NCBI GenBank assembly: GCA_963210315.1
Contig: OY723271.1
Coordinates: forward strand, 372,001-436,000
Source: Rhynchopus euleeides
Lineage: Eukaryota > Euglenozoa > Diplonemea > Diplonemida > Diplonemidae
Direction of reading: 5' to 3'
DNA length: 64,000 nucleotides
Below are positions 55,201 to 64,000 of the stretch, one piece after another. The translations under genes were made by a program, and so were the position numbers. Each line of letters opens with the position of its first letter. Positions within the stretch are counted from its first letter, which is position 1. The notes under the pieces are model-generated. The model ran no database searches and had not been told where the DNA came from. It worked only from the letters and a program-made list of their open reading frames with translations.

Positions 55201-56280
55201 GGCACCCAGGGACAGGGCAAGCCTGTCGAGACCCTCGGCACCCAGGTCGGAGTCGGTGTACTCCTCGTCGTCCTCCTCCTCGCCGGTGGTGAGCCACTCG
55301 TTGTCGGCATCCTCCTCACGCTTCATGTAGTCGATCATCAGGGACACCACCTTCTCCAGGAAGCCGCTGGCCTTCTTGGCGGAGCGCGCGTCGGCCTCGG
55401 TGAACGCGAGGATCGCCTCCACGGCGAGGTGGCGCAGCTCCTGGCTGATGGCGACGTTCTCCGCAATCTGCAGCATCGCCGTCATGGTCGCCTCGGTGTG
55501 GCCCGAGGTGAGGAGGAACTCCACCTCAGTGTTGATCATCTCGACGTACCCCTCCAGGATCTCCTGGGCAGAGTCCTCGTCCTTCGCACGCAGGGCCTCC
55601 TCAGCGGTGGAGAGGAACTTCGGCAGGAGAGTGACGTAGCCCGCACGGAGCTCCGCAGGCGTGCTGTCGTCCATGTTGACGATGAAGACGAGGGACGCGG
55701 TGACAGCCGCGACCTTCACCTTCAGGGAGCTGTGGGAGAGGCACTCGCTCAGCACCGTGCCCACCTGGGTGGAGAAGCTCTTCAGCGACCCGTGGAGGGA
55801 GGAGAAGACGTTGATGGCGGAGATGACCTGCTGCTCCTCGCCCTTCTTCGCCATCTCGACGAGGAAGCCGACCAGCTCGGGCCAGTGGCCCTCCTCAGGC
55901 TTCTCGGACTCGAGGCACTGCGACCCGACGGCGCTGACGCACCCGATGATGGAGCGGGTCACGACCTTGGGGAGGTTCCCTGCGAGGAGCTGGAGGAGCT
56001 TGGCGTGGAGCGCGGCGCGCTCGCCCTGGTCCAGCATGAGGTAGGCCAGCTGGGTGGTGTCGTCCTGCTTGGGGACCATCGCGGTCACCGCCTTGCGCAG
56101 GAGGAGGGCGGCCATGTGCTGCTGCGCGTCCCCCATCTGCTCCACCGCCTCCACAAGGTTCGGCACGAGCCACTTCGGGTTCTGCTTGGCATTGTTGAAG
56201 GCCTCCTCCGCAGCCTTGATGGTCTCCGTGTTCGACGCGAGGAGCTCGTTGATGTACGTCGTCAGCTGAGCGTCCGGCAT
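52244..56280 (-). CDS. IPO5: Importin-5 / karyopherin beta3, five exons
   Basis: Exons are 53796-56280, 53037-53449, 52768-52906, 52459-52625 and 52244-52318, giving 1092 residues against about 1100 for IPO5/Kap121. All four introns (130-346 bases) begin GTATG and end ACAG or GCAG, and all junctions keep the frame. The chain is a HEAT-repeat solenoid. Clear family marks are QNPKWLVPNLVEAVEQ near the start, SDEHPKVRHQAGRALAQFCTDFG, the acidic loop EEEDDEEYTDSDLGAEGLDRL, and LPQMTDMLDQRKYGQVGVKLALCVFDDFIEH. It carries ribosomal proteins, histones and other cargo into the nucleus under RanGTP control. The Met at 56280 (MPDAQLTTYINELLAS) starts the first helix. This is the best-supported intron-bearing gene of the window and sets its splice consensus. 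Confidence 0.95.
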
Positions 56281-58846
56281 TGTGAGTTTTTTTAAAAAAG
56301 AGGGTGGGTGTTGATAAGGTGTGCTCTGATCACAGCGAAGGAGGCGAAACGCGACCTTTTGTGTACGCTGTCCTGGGGGTGGTTTGATAGGGGGTGTTGC
56401 AGTGCAGTGGTGGCCGGGCCAAAGGGGGGGAAAGAAGTGCTCGCTGCGTTCGGGGTGGGGTGGGGGGGGTCGCTCTCCCTGTGTTGCATCAGACACCAGA
56501 CATGTATCTCTTGAGTATCGGGTCTTCACAGCCTCCCGTCACCAGCTCCCGCAAAAGACGCCAATAGCGTTACGATGAGGAGGGCCACTAGGAGGAAGAC
56601 GCGATGGACGTTGCAGTGTTGCAGTGAAGGCGCTTGGGTGTGTCGTGCATGTGCAGAACACGGGAGGGGAGGGAGGTGTCATGAAGCGTCTGTAGTCGAC
56701 AAGCTGCCTCAGGGAGCAGTGCATAAAGGAAAACATGGGAACCCCGGAAATGCTCCAGAAGCTGCACACCCAGCCCCCGCCCCGCCCGCCAGCCAGCGCA
56801 AAACTTCGCATGCGATATCCGGGAGCGCACCGCCCCTTTCGCAGCCTCCTGAGCGTTTCGTCATCTCTTGGGGTGGGGGTGAAAGGGGCGTGTGGGGGTT
56901 TCTCGCGGGGGAGGTGAGCGAGAAGTGTTGTGTAAGGGCAAGCACGAGAGAAGAACCAGCAAATTCTTCGTCGATCGCGAGAACACCCCACACGCCTGCT
57001 GCGGGTGTGGTGTGTCCTGCATGATCTGCATAGCAAAGTTTCCTGCGTTGTTAGCACAACTCCAAAAAAAATTAACATCCGGCGATGAAAAAACAAAATA
57101 AACAGGCAACAATAAGCAAAGAAAAACGATAATGGTAAGATATATGCGAAGCCATGCAACACGCACGGCCGTGTCTGTTTTTGTTTGCTATTTTTTTCCG
57201 GTTCGTTCAAACACCGGGTGCTGGACATGCGCACAGGGCACGCGCGCACGAGGCACACAGAAGGCCATTCATTGGATGCGACCCTCTGCTTCGGGCATGC
57301 GCTTTTCTCTTTCAAGCAACGGGGGGCACACAGAGGCGGTGCCCCGCCGTCCCTCCTCATGACACACGCGCTGCTAATTCAGCATCACGCAAAATGATGC
57401 GATGTCGGCACCTGGAGAGATCGACCCCTTCGGTTGCGCACCTTCAGCAAGAATGGCGCACCCTCGGAGTCTGGGGGCTAAGGAGCTGGGGGAGGGCAGG
57501 GAAGAAAGGGGAAGCAGTGCAACGGTTAGGGCTGGGTACAAGATGCCGGGGGGTGCGGACAATTTCTCTCGATGTGCTAGGGCACAACCTACGATCTCGC
57601 AGCACCCGGGCTCGCCCACACGCACGTGCAGGGTTGCCCTGGGCGGCCTGCCCGATCCCCACACTGCATCCCGCACCCCGCCTGCAGGCTGCTAGGGTGG
57701 GCAGCATACAGGCGCTTTAGACACGACCGAGAAGACGAATCACGGTCGGTGGAGGGTCGAAGTGTTGATGGCTGTGTCGAGAGCGGGTTGCGCTTCTTCA
57801 CCTCACCCCTCTGCGACCAGCGCAAGAGAATGTATGTGCAGGGGTGGCAACCGTCACAACGGCTGCCGTGCCCTGCAGAAGAAACCAAGACAGGAGGTGT
57901 GGGGGATGGGTCTGCGCTATGGGCAAACGTTCAGCAATGGTCGGCAATTCTCACCTAAAATAGGAGGAAATGCATCAAAACACGCCGTTTTCAGCACCGT
58001 AGCGGAAAGACCCACCCCCCGTGGTGTCACAGAATACAACGTTCGATACATGCTGACGCATGTGCTACGCTTTAGTTCCGCCCAGCCAGACAAAGAATGC
58101 CGGCACAGCATCGGGCAGATACGTTCCGTTCCCTGCTTTTTTTCACTCCGTTTCTCTTGTTCAGGCTCACACAACACGTATCAAACGCATCAAGCGGGAA
58201 ACCATTTTAGCCAAAAATGTTGGTTCCCGCCCACAGGGGAAGGGGGGGGGGCATCATGAAGTGAAATGTGGGAGAAAAAGGGGGGGAGGGGGGCAACAAA
58301 GTCAAACAAAAAAGGCAACGCCAAAGGCAAAATAAGCATGAGGGGTGCACCGCGTACGTTCCTTTCGGGTTCTCTTATCGTGTGTGCATCAGGGGGTGTG
58401 GTGGGTGAGGCACAGTCCCGAAGGGCCGCTGTCTCCACCGCCCCACCCCCCCCTTTGGATTTCTTGTCGCGGGCGTTTTCGATTTAGTGGCAAGCTGCTG
58501 GAGCTGATATTAGAGCAGTGCCTAAATTGGTAAAATATGAAAACACAGGAGAGGCAACCTGGATGCTGTGGCAACAGAGACAGCAAAACTTCCAGAACGG
58601 GAATACCAGCATGCGCGGGGCGCAACATCTGACCTGCTGATGAGACGCGGCCACGAGGGGCGTGTTTCCTGCAAAACCACGCCCCTGGTGGCAACGTTCC
58701 CTATCTGCAACCCTGCATTCCCCCCGTGGCCCTTCCATGAATGCCCGCGCTGTCACTCTAACGACACCAGGTCTCACCCCAGGAGGTGCCGTCGACGCTG
58801 TTTGCTGCTGCTTCTCTGTCGCCACACAGTACCACACAACACCGCC
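56281..58846. other. Intergenic with one degenerate MITE
   Basis: No gene is recognised in this 2.6 kb. Open frames are short with no domain. Confidence 0.5.
57907..58013 (+). mobile_element. MITE of the GGGGTCTTCGCT family, copy 5 (old)
   Basis: It has degenerate ends GGGTCTGCGCT and AGCGGAAAGACCC and a diverged core GGAAATGCATCAAAA. It is the most decayed of the five copies. Confidence 0.6.
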
Positions 58847-60652
58847 CTACTGCTTGAAAAGGAATGCGCTCCCCTTCAGCGGGAAGTCGCCTGTCGGGAA
58901 TGCCGACACGGTCTCCGGGTAGTGGCGCTCAAACAGCGACTTGAACTTCACGGACAGCACGTGGTCCAGCCCCCACTGCGTGTATGTCTCTGCGGTGAAG
59001 TCCTCCTGGAAGAACCGGTCGGCGTGCAGGCGGCGTGTCGTCTGCGTCAGGAAGACGAAGAAGGTGGTCTCGCTGATGGCGAACCCCGACGGGCGCGGCT
59101 CCTCCGCCGACATCCCCACCTGCGTGTCGATGTCGTCGACTGTGGCGTAGAGCTCGCGCAGCTCCGCCACCACCTGCGGGTCGGGGTTCACCTCCTCGAA
59201 TGACTTGAAGCGCTCCAGCCCCAGCCCCTCGCGGAAGTCGTTGAACTTCGGGATCCCGCGCTCCCTGTCACGGAAGATGTCGACGGCTGCCATGTCCAGC
59301 ACGCTGCCACCGGGCATCTGCAGGTTCGACAGCGACTGCGGGAAGTTGTGCAGCGTCAGCTTGTGCGTGTTCATCTTCGCCATCCCACGGATCACCTCTT
59401 CCATCCCGTGCTGCTCCACCTTGTCCCGCCCGGCCGCAAAGGTGTGGCTCAGCAGGCTGTCCGTCTCCCCGCCCACCGTCATGTTGTCGGGCAGCAGCGC
59501 GTGCATCCGGTACACGCTCACGAAGTCCTCCGTCTGCGAGAAGGCGGAGTCGCCCTCCAGCTTCACCTTGTCCCCGATCCCGTCCGCCCCGGGGAACGGC
59601 ACCAGGTCGAACAGCGCCAGGGCCACACGGTCCCACACGCTGAAGTCGCTCTTGAACTGCTTCTTCATCGTCGCCACCCCGCGCGTCCCGATCCGCAGCG
59701 CCATCGTCACCGGGCGGTTCTGCAGCAGGATCGCCGTCCACTCCTCCGTGTGGATGATCGCGTTCTGCGCCGCGTTGATCAGCCGCGCCGTCTGGAACAG
59801 CTTCTCGTCGTCCCACGTCGGGTTCCGCGCCTTCAGCTCGTCGCAGATCCAGTTGTGCTCCTTCGCGTACAGCGTGTGCAGCGCCTCGATCCCGCTCCAC
59901 AGGTTGTTCGTGAACCCGGTTGCCGCCACACCCGTCGCGTTGTCCTTCGGCAGCAGCCCGTTGTCCCCGAATAGCAGCTTCCCGTCCACGAAGGACCGCA
60001 GCGACTCCTGCGTTGCCCGGTCCGACCCGTACACCTGCGACATGTCCCACCAGTGCGTCGTGCGTGTGCGCATGTACCCGTCCCCGTCCCGCTTCGTCCG
60101 CTGCAGCGGGAAGGTCTGGGCTGCCGTCGCGTCCCCATCCTCCGCCACCCGCGTGTTCAGCACGTAGGGCGCCGCCTCCGTGTCCTTCTCGTGGTCAAAC
60201 CAGTCGTGCGTCTGGAACTGGATCCACGCCCCAAAGAACAGGTTCAGCGACGGGATCGCCTCGCGTTTGTTGCCGTACGACGTCATCAGCTTCGCTGCTG
60301 CCTCTGGCCGCGGCTCCCACAGGTAGTTGTGCGGCGGCGTCGTCGTCTCCCACGTCGACCGCACGTTCCGCCCGAAGCGCGTCCCCTTCGCCCCCATCTT
60401 CGTCAGCTCCTTGTGGTTGCACGTCCCGTCCGCCATCCGGTACTTGAAGTCCTCCTCGCTACACACCACGCTTCGCAGCTCTTCATCGCTGGTGAAGTCA
60501 AACAGCGTCGACTCCTGCAGGAACGTGGTGGCCAGCAGGATGTACACCAGCCCGCGCAGCGTCCGCCGCCCATCCGTCAGGTACACCCCACGCCACAGGT
60601 ACCACAGCGGCCCGAGCACCGTCCGCACGAACGCTTCGAGCGACACCGTCAT
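58847..60652 (-). CDS. Fatty-acid alpha-dioxygenase (haem peroxidase superfamily)
   Basis: The protein has 601 residues, close to plant alpha-DOX (about 640) and of the cyclooxygenase-like fold. The distal haem His is in FQTHDWFDH (His149). The catalytic Tyr and proximal His are Tyr381 and His384 in VYRMHALLPD, with the Y-x-x-H spacing of alpha-DOX (Tyr386/His389 in Arabidopsis). WWDMSQVYGSD, LYAKEHNWICDELK, HTEEWTAILL and TQTTRRLHADRFF are further alpha-DOX blocks; the last holds the Arg expected to bind the fatty-acid carboxylate. The enzyme would add O2 at C2 of fatty acids to give 2-hydroperoxides. The N-terminal 45 residues are hydrophobic and basic, suggesting monotopic membrane binding. 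There is no intron. Confidence 0.9.
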   Translation of the reverse strand: MTVSLEAFVRTVLGPLWYLWRGVYLTDGRRTLRGLVYILLATTFLQESTLFDFTSDEELRSVVCSEEDFKYRMADGTCNHKELTKMGAKGTRFGRNVRSTWETTTPPHNYLWEPRPEAAAKLMTSYGNKREAIPSLNLFFGAWIQFQTHDWFDHEKDTEAAPYVLNTRVAEDGDATAAQTFPLQRTKRDGDGYMRTRTTHWWDMSQVYGSDRATQESLRSFVDGKLLFGDNGLLPKDNATGVAATGFTNNLWSGIEALHTLYAKEHNWICDELKARNPTWDDEKLFQTARLINAAQNAIIHTEEWTAILLQNRPVTMALRIGTRGVATMKKQFKSDFSVWDRVALALFDLVPFPGADGIGDKVKLEGDSAFSQTEDFVSVYRMHALLPDNMTVGGETDSLLSHTFAAGRDKVEQHGMEEVIRGMAKMNTHKLTLHNFPQSLSNLQMPGGSVLDMAAVDIFRDRERGIPKFNDFREGLGLERFKSFEEVNPDPQVVAELRELYATVDDIDTQVGMSAEEPRPSGFAISETTFFVFLTQTTRRLHADRFFQEDFTAETYTQWGLDHVLSVKFKSLFERHYPETVSAFPTGDFPLKGSAFLFKQ

Positions 60653-60874
60653 TGTCCTGACTCGGGTCTGGGGTACTTAGCGCAGCTCTTCTCGAAACCT
60701 GCAGGGCGGGGTACTGGGAGACAACATTGCCACGCCTGATGGCAAAACCACAAAACCTGCGTGCATGCACGTGAAGCGACAGCCAAACGGCACGTCTGGG
60801 GTGGGGAGAGGGGGGTCGCTTCACTCTGCAGACTCTACACCCCCAACGGCGGGTAACCACAAGAGCCAACACAT

Positions 60875-62623
60875 CTACAGCGACCTCCGGATGGCCTGCA
60901 CAGCCTCCAGGTGGCCTGCAGACCCCCACGTATGCCTGAAGTGGTACTGCTCCTTGATGAAGCCCTCCTTCATGCCGTTGAGCGTAGCTGACGTCGTCGT
61001 GTCCTTCAGCTTCCGCAGGATCCGCCAGGTTTCCTTCGGGAAGGACCGCAGGAAAGTCTTCGCATCCTCGAGTGGGTTGGCCACGACCTTGTCCAGAAGG
61101 CCGACACCCTCTGCCACCTCTGCCCCCAGAGGTTGCCCCCTGCCTGCAAGCAGCATGGCACGGCGGTGCTGCATCCTCTCTGAGAGCTGCATCAGCCCGC
61201 CCATCATGCTGGACTGGTTCATCCCGGTGCTGGTAAACTGTGAGGAAGGAGTGTGTCGAGAAGAAAGGCGCAGACAATATAGACGGAGTACCTACCACCC
61301 CCCGTGTATATGTCACCCCCCAAAAGGGGTGTGTTTATGTCACCCCCAGGCGGCCCTGGCGGGGGGTGACATACACTAACCTACCACCAAAAGGTGTGTA
61401 TATGTCACCCCCCTCCCGATTTTTGCACCTGGAGGGGGTGACATTACACGGGGGGTGGTAGGTGCAGCAGAAACCAAGCACAACGTTTCCCCTCACTCTT
61501 GATGAAAGGGGTGGATGTGGGTGTGTGTGTGGCACGTTGGCGGCATACGTTAACCGTGGCCTGCGGTGTGGCGAACATGAAATCGCAATGCGTCATCAGC
61601 TCGAGGGCGACCCCCTCCAGATCTCTGGTGAAGACGCACACCGTGATGGGCTGCACATGCATCATGTCGATGGAGAGCCTCTGGGCAGAGGCCACGGCCT
61701 CCCGGGCAACAGCAGTCGACACAGACGCGTCCACCACCGGGATTCCCTTGAGGTGCCCGCACACGTGGAAGATGATCCCTGTCACTTCGCCCATGTTGTG
61801 GAGCTGGATGAGCAGGTCCGAGATCTGGTCCAGCATCCCGCCCGTCATTTTGTCGCGGACACCCATCAGCCGCACGATCACAATCGGGCCGTCGCGTTCC
61901 ACAGTGACCTGCGGGTGTAATGGAGGGGGTGCAATAAACCACAGAGGGAAACTACAGAAGCTGCGGAGAGAAAAGGCCGTTACAATACAGCCGACCTGAA
62001 GCAGTCATGATTATCAAACAAACTCGTTACAAGGGAAAGGGCAGTTTCCCAGTTGCCGTGGAGCGGCTCCCTTTTCCTCAGTTTTCTCCACCCCCCCCCC
62101 CCCACCCCACTGCTTCCGTAAACCATACCACACCGTCCTCGGGCCCGAGCAGCGTCGACAGGGCACGGCGCCCGTGCACCTTCAGCAGGAGCGACGCCTG
62201 CCGCGCCTTACGCTCCTGGGAGAGAGCGGTGAACCGCTTCTCCGTCACCTGGCTGTGCAACTCCCGCTCGCGCAATGACATATCCTCGAGGGGTGTCAGA
62301 TCCGGGTGCTCGGTGGCCATCTTCGACGCAAAGGCGTACCCCTTGTCGCCGGAGCCATACCCAGCGTAAGGCGCCAGGGGGCTGTGCTGGTCGCGGATAA
62401 ACCACATATCCTTCTTGTGCTTCGGAGTCGGGGCCTCCTCCCCCACGCCGTCCTCACCAGCCGGGACCACCGCACCCTTGTTCAGCCTGCCCCCGCTCGG
62501 CAGGCGCTGCTCGCCGCCTTGGGTAGGCTGCTGCTCTGCACCGCTGCATAGTCGCGCCTGGCTTCGCACGGGCCGTGCCGCCAAGGCCAACCTCTGCACC
62601 ACACGCCCTGCGATCGGGACCAT
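60875..62623 (-). CDS. Mitochondrial crotonase-fold (enoyl-CoA hydratase/isomerase-like) protein, three exons
   Basis: Exons are 62129-62623, 61549-61908 and 60875-61237, giving 405 residues. Both introns start GTATG and end CGCAG or CACAG, and both junctions are in phase 0. The first 40 residues (MVPIAGRVVQRLALAARPVR) are a typical mitochondrial presequence. A region of about 125 residues without known domain follows, and then the crotonase fold from about residue 166 (VERDGPIVIVRLMGVRDKM, LEGVALELMTHCDFMFATPQATVNF, LLAGRGQPLGAEVAEGVGLLDKVV). The usual FxAGxD oxyanion stretch is not evident, so the exact reaction or even catalysis is uncertain. CACAACTCCCACAG directly upstream of the Met looks like a trans-splice acceptor. 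The sequence between 61240 and 61480 inside intron 2 has repeated TATGTCACCCCC words. Confidence 0.85.
61290..61470. repeat. Tandem TATGTCACCCCC repeats inside intron 2 of the crotonase-like gene
   Basis: At least four units of TATGTCACCCCC with CTACCAC spacers occur in both orientations (GGGGGTGACAT near 61365 and 61435), so the intron can fold. This is likely a local tandem or foldback expansion. Confidence 0.6.
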
Positions 62624-63143
62624 CAGGCCCCTCCTGTGGGAGTTGTGGGTGTGTGGGTGGTGTGGAGGTGGGCGGTCCGGTGAAAGGAGAGGCCAAGTGG
62701 GGTGGGGGGTGGGTGGGGACTTTTCGCCGAGCTTCGAGAGGGGGGGGGGGGTGGCTGAGTAATTCGGGTTGGGAAGAGGGTATATGTATCAAATAGCGTT
62801 CTCTTCCGGGTCTTTCCTACTACATTACAGGTGTGTGTGTGTGGGGGGGGGGGGGAGGTGGCCTGCACAGAAGGTGGGCCGTTTCTTCTCTCTCTGTATC
62901 AGCGCTTTCTTGCGTTTCTAACAAAAATAACCACTGCCGATTCCCCGATCGGGATCATCGTCGTGTGTATCGACCCCCCGCCCTCTGTGACAGGCCAGGG
63001 AATCAAATAAAATGATCCCGGGGGCCCTTGCGACCAGATGTGACTGAGTGAGAAGAAGTGAGCAACAGACCCACTTCCCCTCACTGAATGACGAGCTGTG
63101 ACGAGCTGTGACTGGTAGCGAGGGCCCCCCCCAGTGTTGGCAA

Positions 63144-63253
63144 GGTGTATTTTTCCTTTGTATTTTTCAGTGTATTTTTCAATGTATTTTTCGTATTTTT
63201 CGTATTTTTCCCAAGGGGGAAAAATACGAAAAATACAGGGAAAAATACACTGT
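63144..63253. repeat. GTATTTTTC tandem units forming a long stem-loop
   Basis: Six or so units of GTATTTTTC (with CTTT, AGT or AAT spacers) are followed by CCAAGGGGG and then three inverted units GAAAAATAC. The 3' arm pairs with the inner units of the 5' arm. Confidence 0.8.
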
Positions 63254-63734
63254 ACTACAGTAGGGCGCACTGGAGATCTGCTGCACACTGCCTCGGGAGC
63301 GGTGCAGAGTCCAGGCACAGCGGGCTGTCTGCACCAATCCTCGCCACCACAGCGGCACGCCCCTGCCGCACACACCTCGGGTGCGGGAGTGCCATCACTC
63401 CGGTGTCATTGCACTGCACCGCTGTTCAGGTTCCACCGGACTGCCGGCTTCCTGCATGAGCAAGGCTCACTTTACAGAGACAGGCGCAACAACTGAAGGC
63501 GTCCACTTCCAGCGCGCGGTCACCGAAACAGCGGGTTCAGCTTTTGGGGATTTTTTGCGGCCGGGTTTTCATGTTCCGCAGCGTATGAAGACTCAACGTC
63601 ATCATGGGCAGTGTATCAGACGCTGGAGGCTTGCTTTCATCGAAGGGCGCCTCATCATGTCCCAACTGAACGACCATCCCCGCTGATGTGATACAGCACC
63701 AACCGGTGTGGGGACTAGCCTTCGAGTACTTTCA

Positions 63735-63783
63735 GGTTGTTCACTGCCGTGGCCTCGGGCTCCGCGCCCCAGACCCCCTGTCA
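63735..63783 (+). repeat. 55-bp GC hairpin repeat, copy 8 (decayed)
   Basis: GTTCACTGCCGTGGCCTCGG and CCCCAGACCCCCTGT remain; the hairpin arm is partly lost. Confidence 0.6.
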
Positions 63784-64000
63784 TGTGCCTGTCGCGTGAC
63801 CAAGTCCTTGAGCGTCCGCGACTGTTCATCGCATCCATTCACACCCAGAAATGCAAGCGATTCCTCGGACGTTATGTCAGAGCTGGACTCTTTCATAGAC
63901 ACCAGCTCCGACATGAGGCTCTTCGGGCGTTTGGCCCGCGGGACTTCATCGCAGCCGAGCTGTGCTGACGTTCCTGAACACTGCGTGCTGGCAAAGTTCT

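Larger units (their letters stand above)
62624..64000. other. Right edge, no gene recognised
   Basis: It holds an AT-rich stem-loop (63144-63253) and a decayed 55-bp hairpin repeat. No open frame has a recognisable domain. The first 100 bases would be the leader of the crotonase-like gene. Confidence 0.5.

Noticed and set aside
1-64000. CRISPR arrays, operons, or bacterial origin
   Set aside because: Spliceosomal introns in two genes, a B9 ciliary protein and mitochondrial presequences show a eukaryotic nuclear genome; the only tandem array has no spacers.

Overview
This window looks like nuclear DNA of a free-living, flagellated protist, most likely a euglenozoan such as a diplonemid or kinetoplastid relative. 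The reasons are as follows. All ten recognisable host genes lie on the minus strand, as in the directional gene clusters of that group. Most are intronless, and where introns are present they are conventional with a GTATG donor and a pyrimidine-rich ACAG acceptor. CACAG or similar acceptor-like sites lie shortly upstream of most start codons, as expected for spliced-leader trans-splicing. A tyrosine-recombinase retroelement has the gag-YR-RT order I associate with trypanosomatid VIPER. No spliced-leader gene was seen, so the assignment is an inference.

Layout. From 1 to 13.4 kb there are no convincing host genes. This stretch is a mosaic of dispersed repeats with a tyrosine-recombinase retroelement (about 3.76-8.45 kb) and a non-autonomous inverted-repeat element (about 10.8-12.4 kb). 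From 13.4 to 15.7 kb there is a 41-bp minisatellite of about 55 units. From 15.8 to 18.85 kb there is a two-gene mobile element with long, palindrome-rich terminal inverted repeats and no transposase that I recognise. From 18.9 to 23.8 kb there is G-run-rich DNA in which I see no gene.

Host genes, in the order they would be transcribed on the minus strand from right to left: a mitochondrial crotonase-fold protein (three exons), a fatty-acid alpha-dioxygenase, importin-5/karyopherin beta3 (five exons), sulfite oxidase, a RAD51 paralogue probably spliced to a zinc-ribbon N-terminal exon, dephospho-CoA kinase, the transition-zone protein B9D1, two paralogous ubiquitin-like plus DUF4116-repeat proteins, and a low-complexity protein with a PAM2 poly(A)-binding-protein motif and an eIF4E-binding-like N-terminus. 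These are unrelated housekeeping and accessory functions, as expected for a polycistronic cluster; they do not form one pathway.

The most notable signal is in the smaller DUF4116 gene. Two nearly identical elements (843 and 831 bp) sit in the same orientation and the same register of adjacent 75-bp coding repeats. Each is bounded by its own, different 19-bp direct repeat, and each ends in a short ATTGAT-type tail. That implies two separate insertions with target duplication rather than one segmental duplication. The second notable object is the 15.8-18.85 kb element. Five copies of a small MITE and eight copies of a 55-bp GC hairpin repeat are also scattered through the window.
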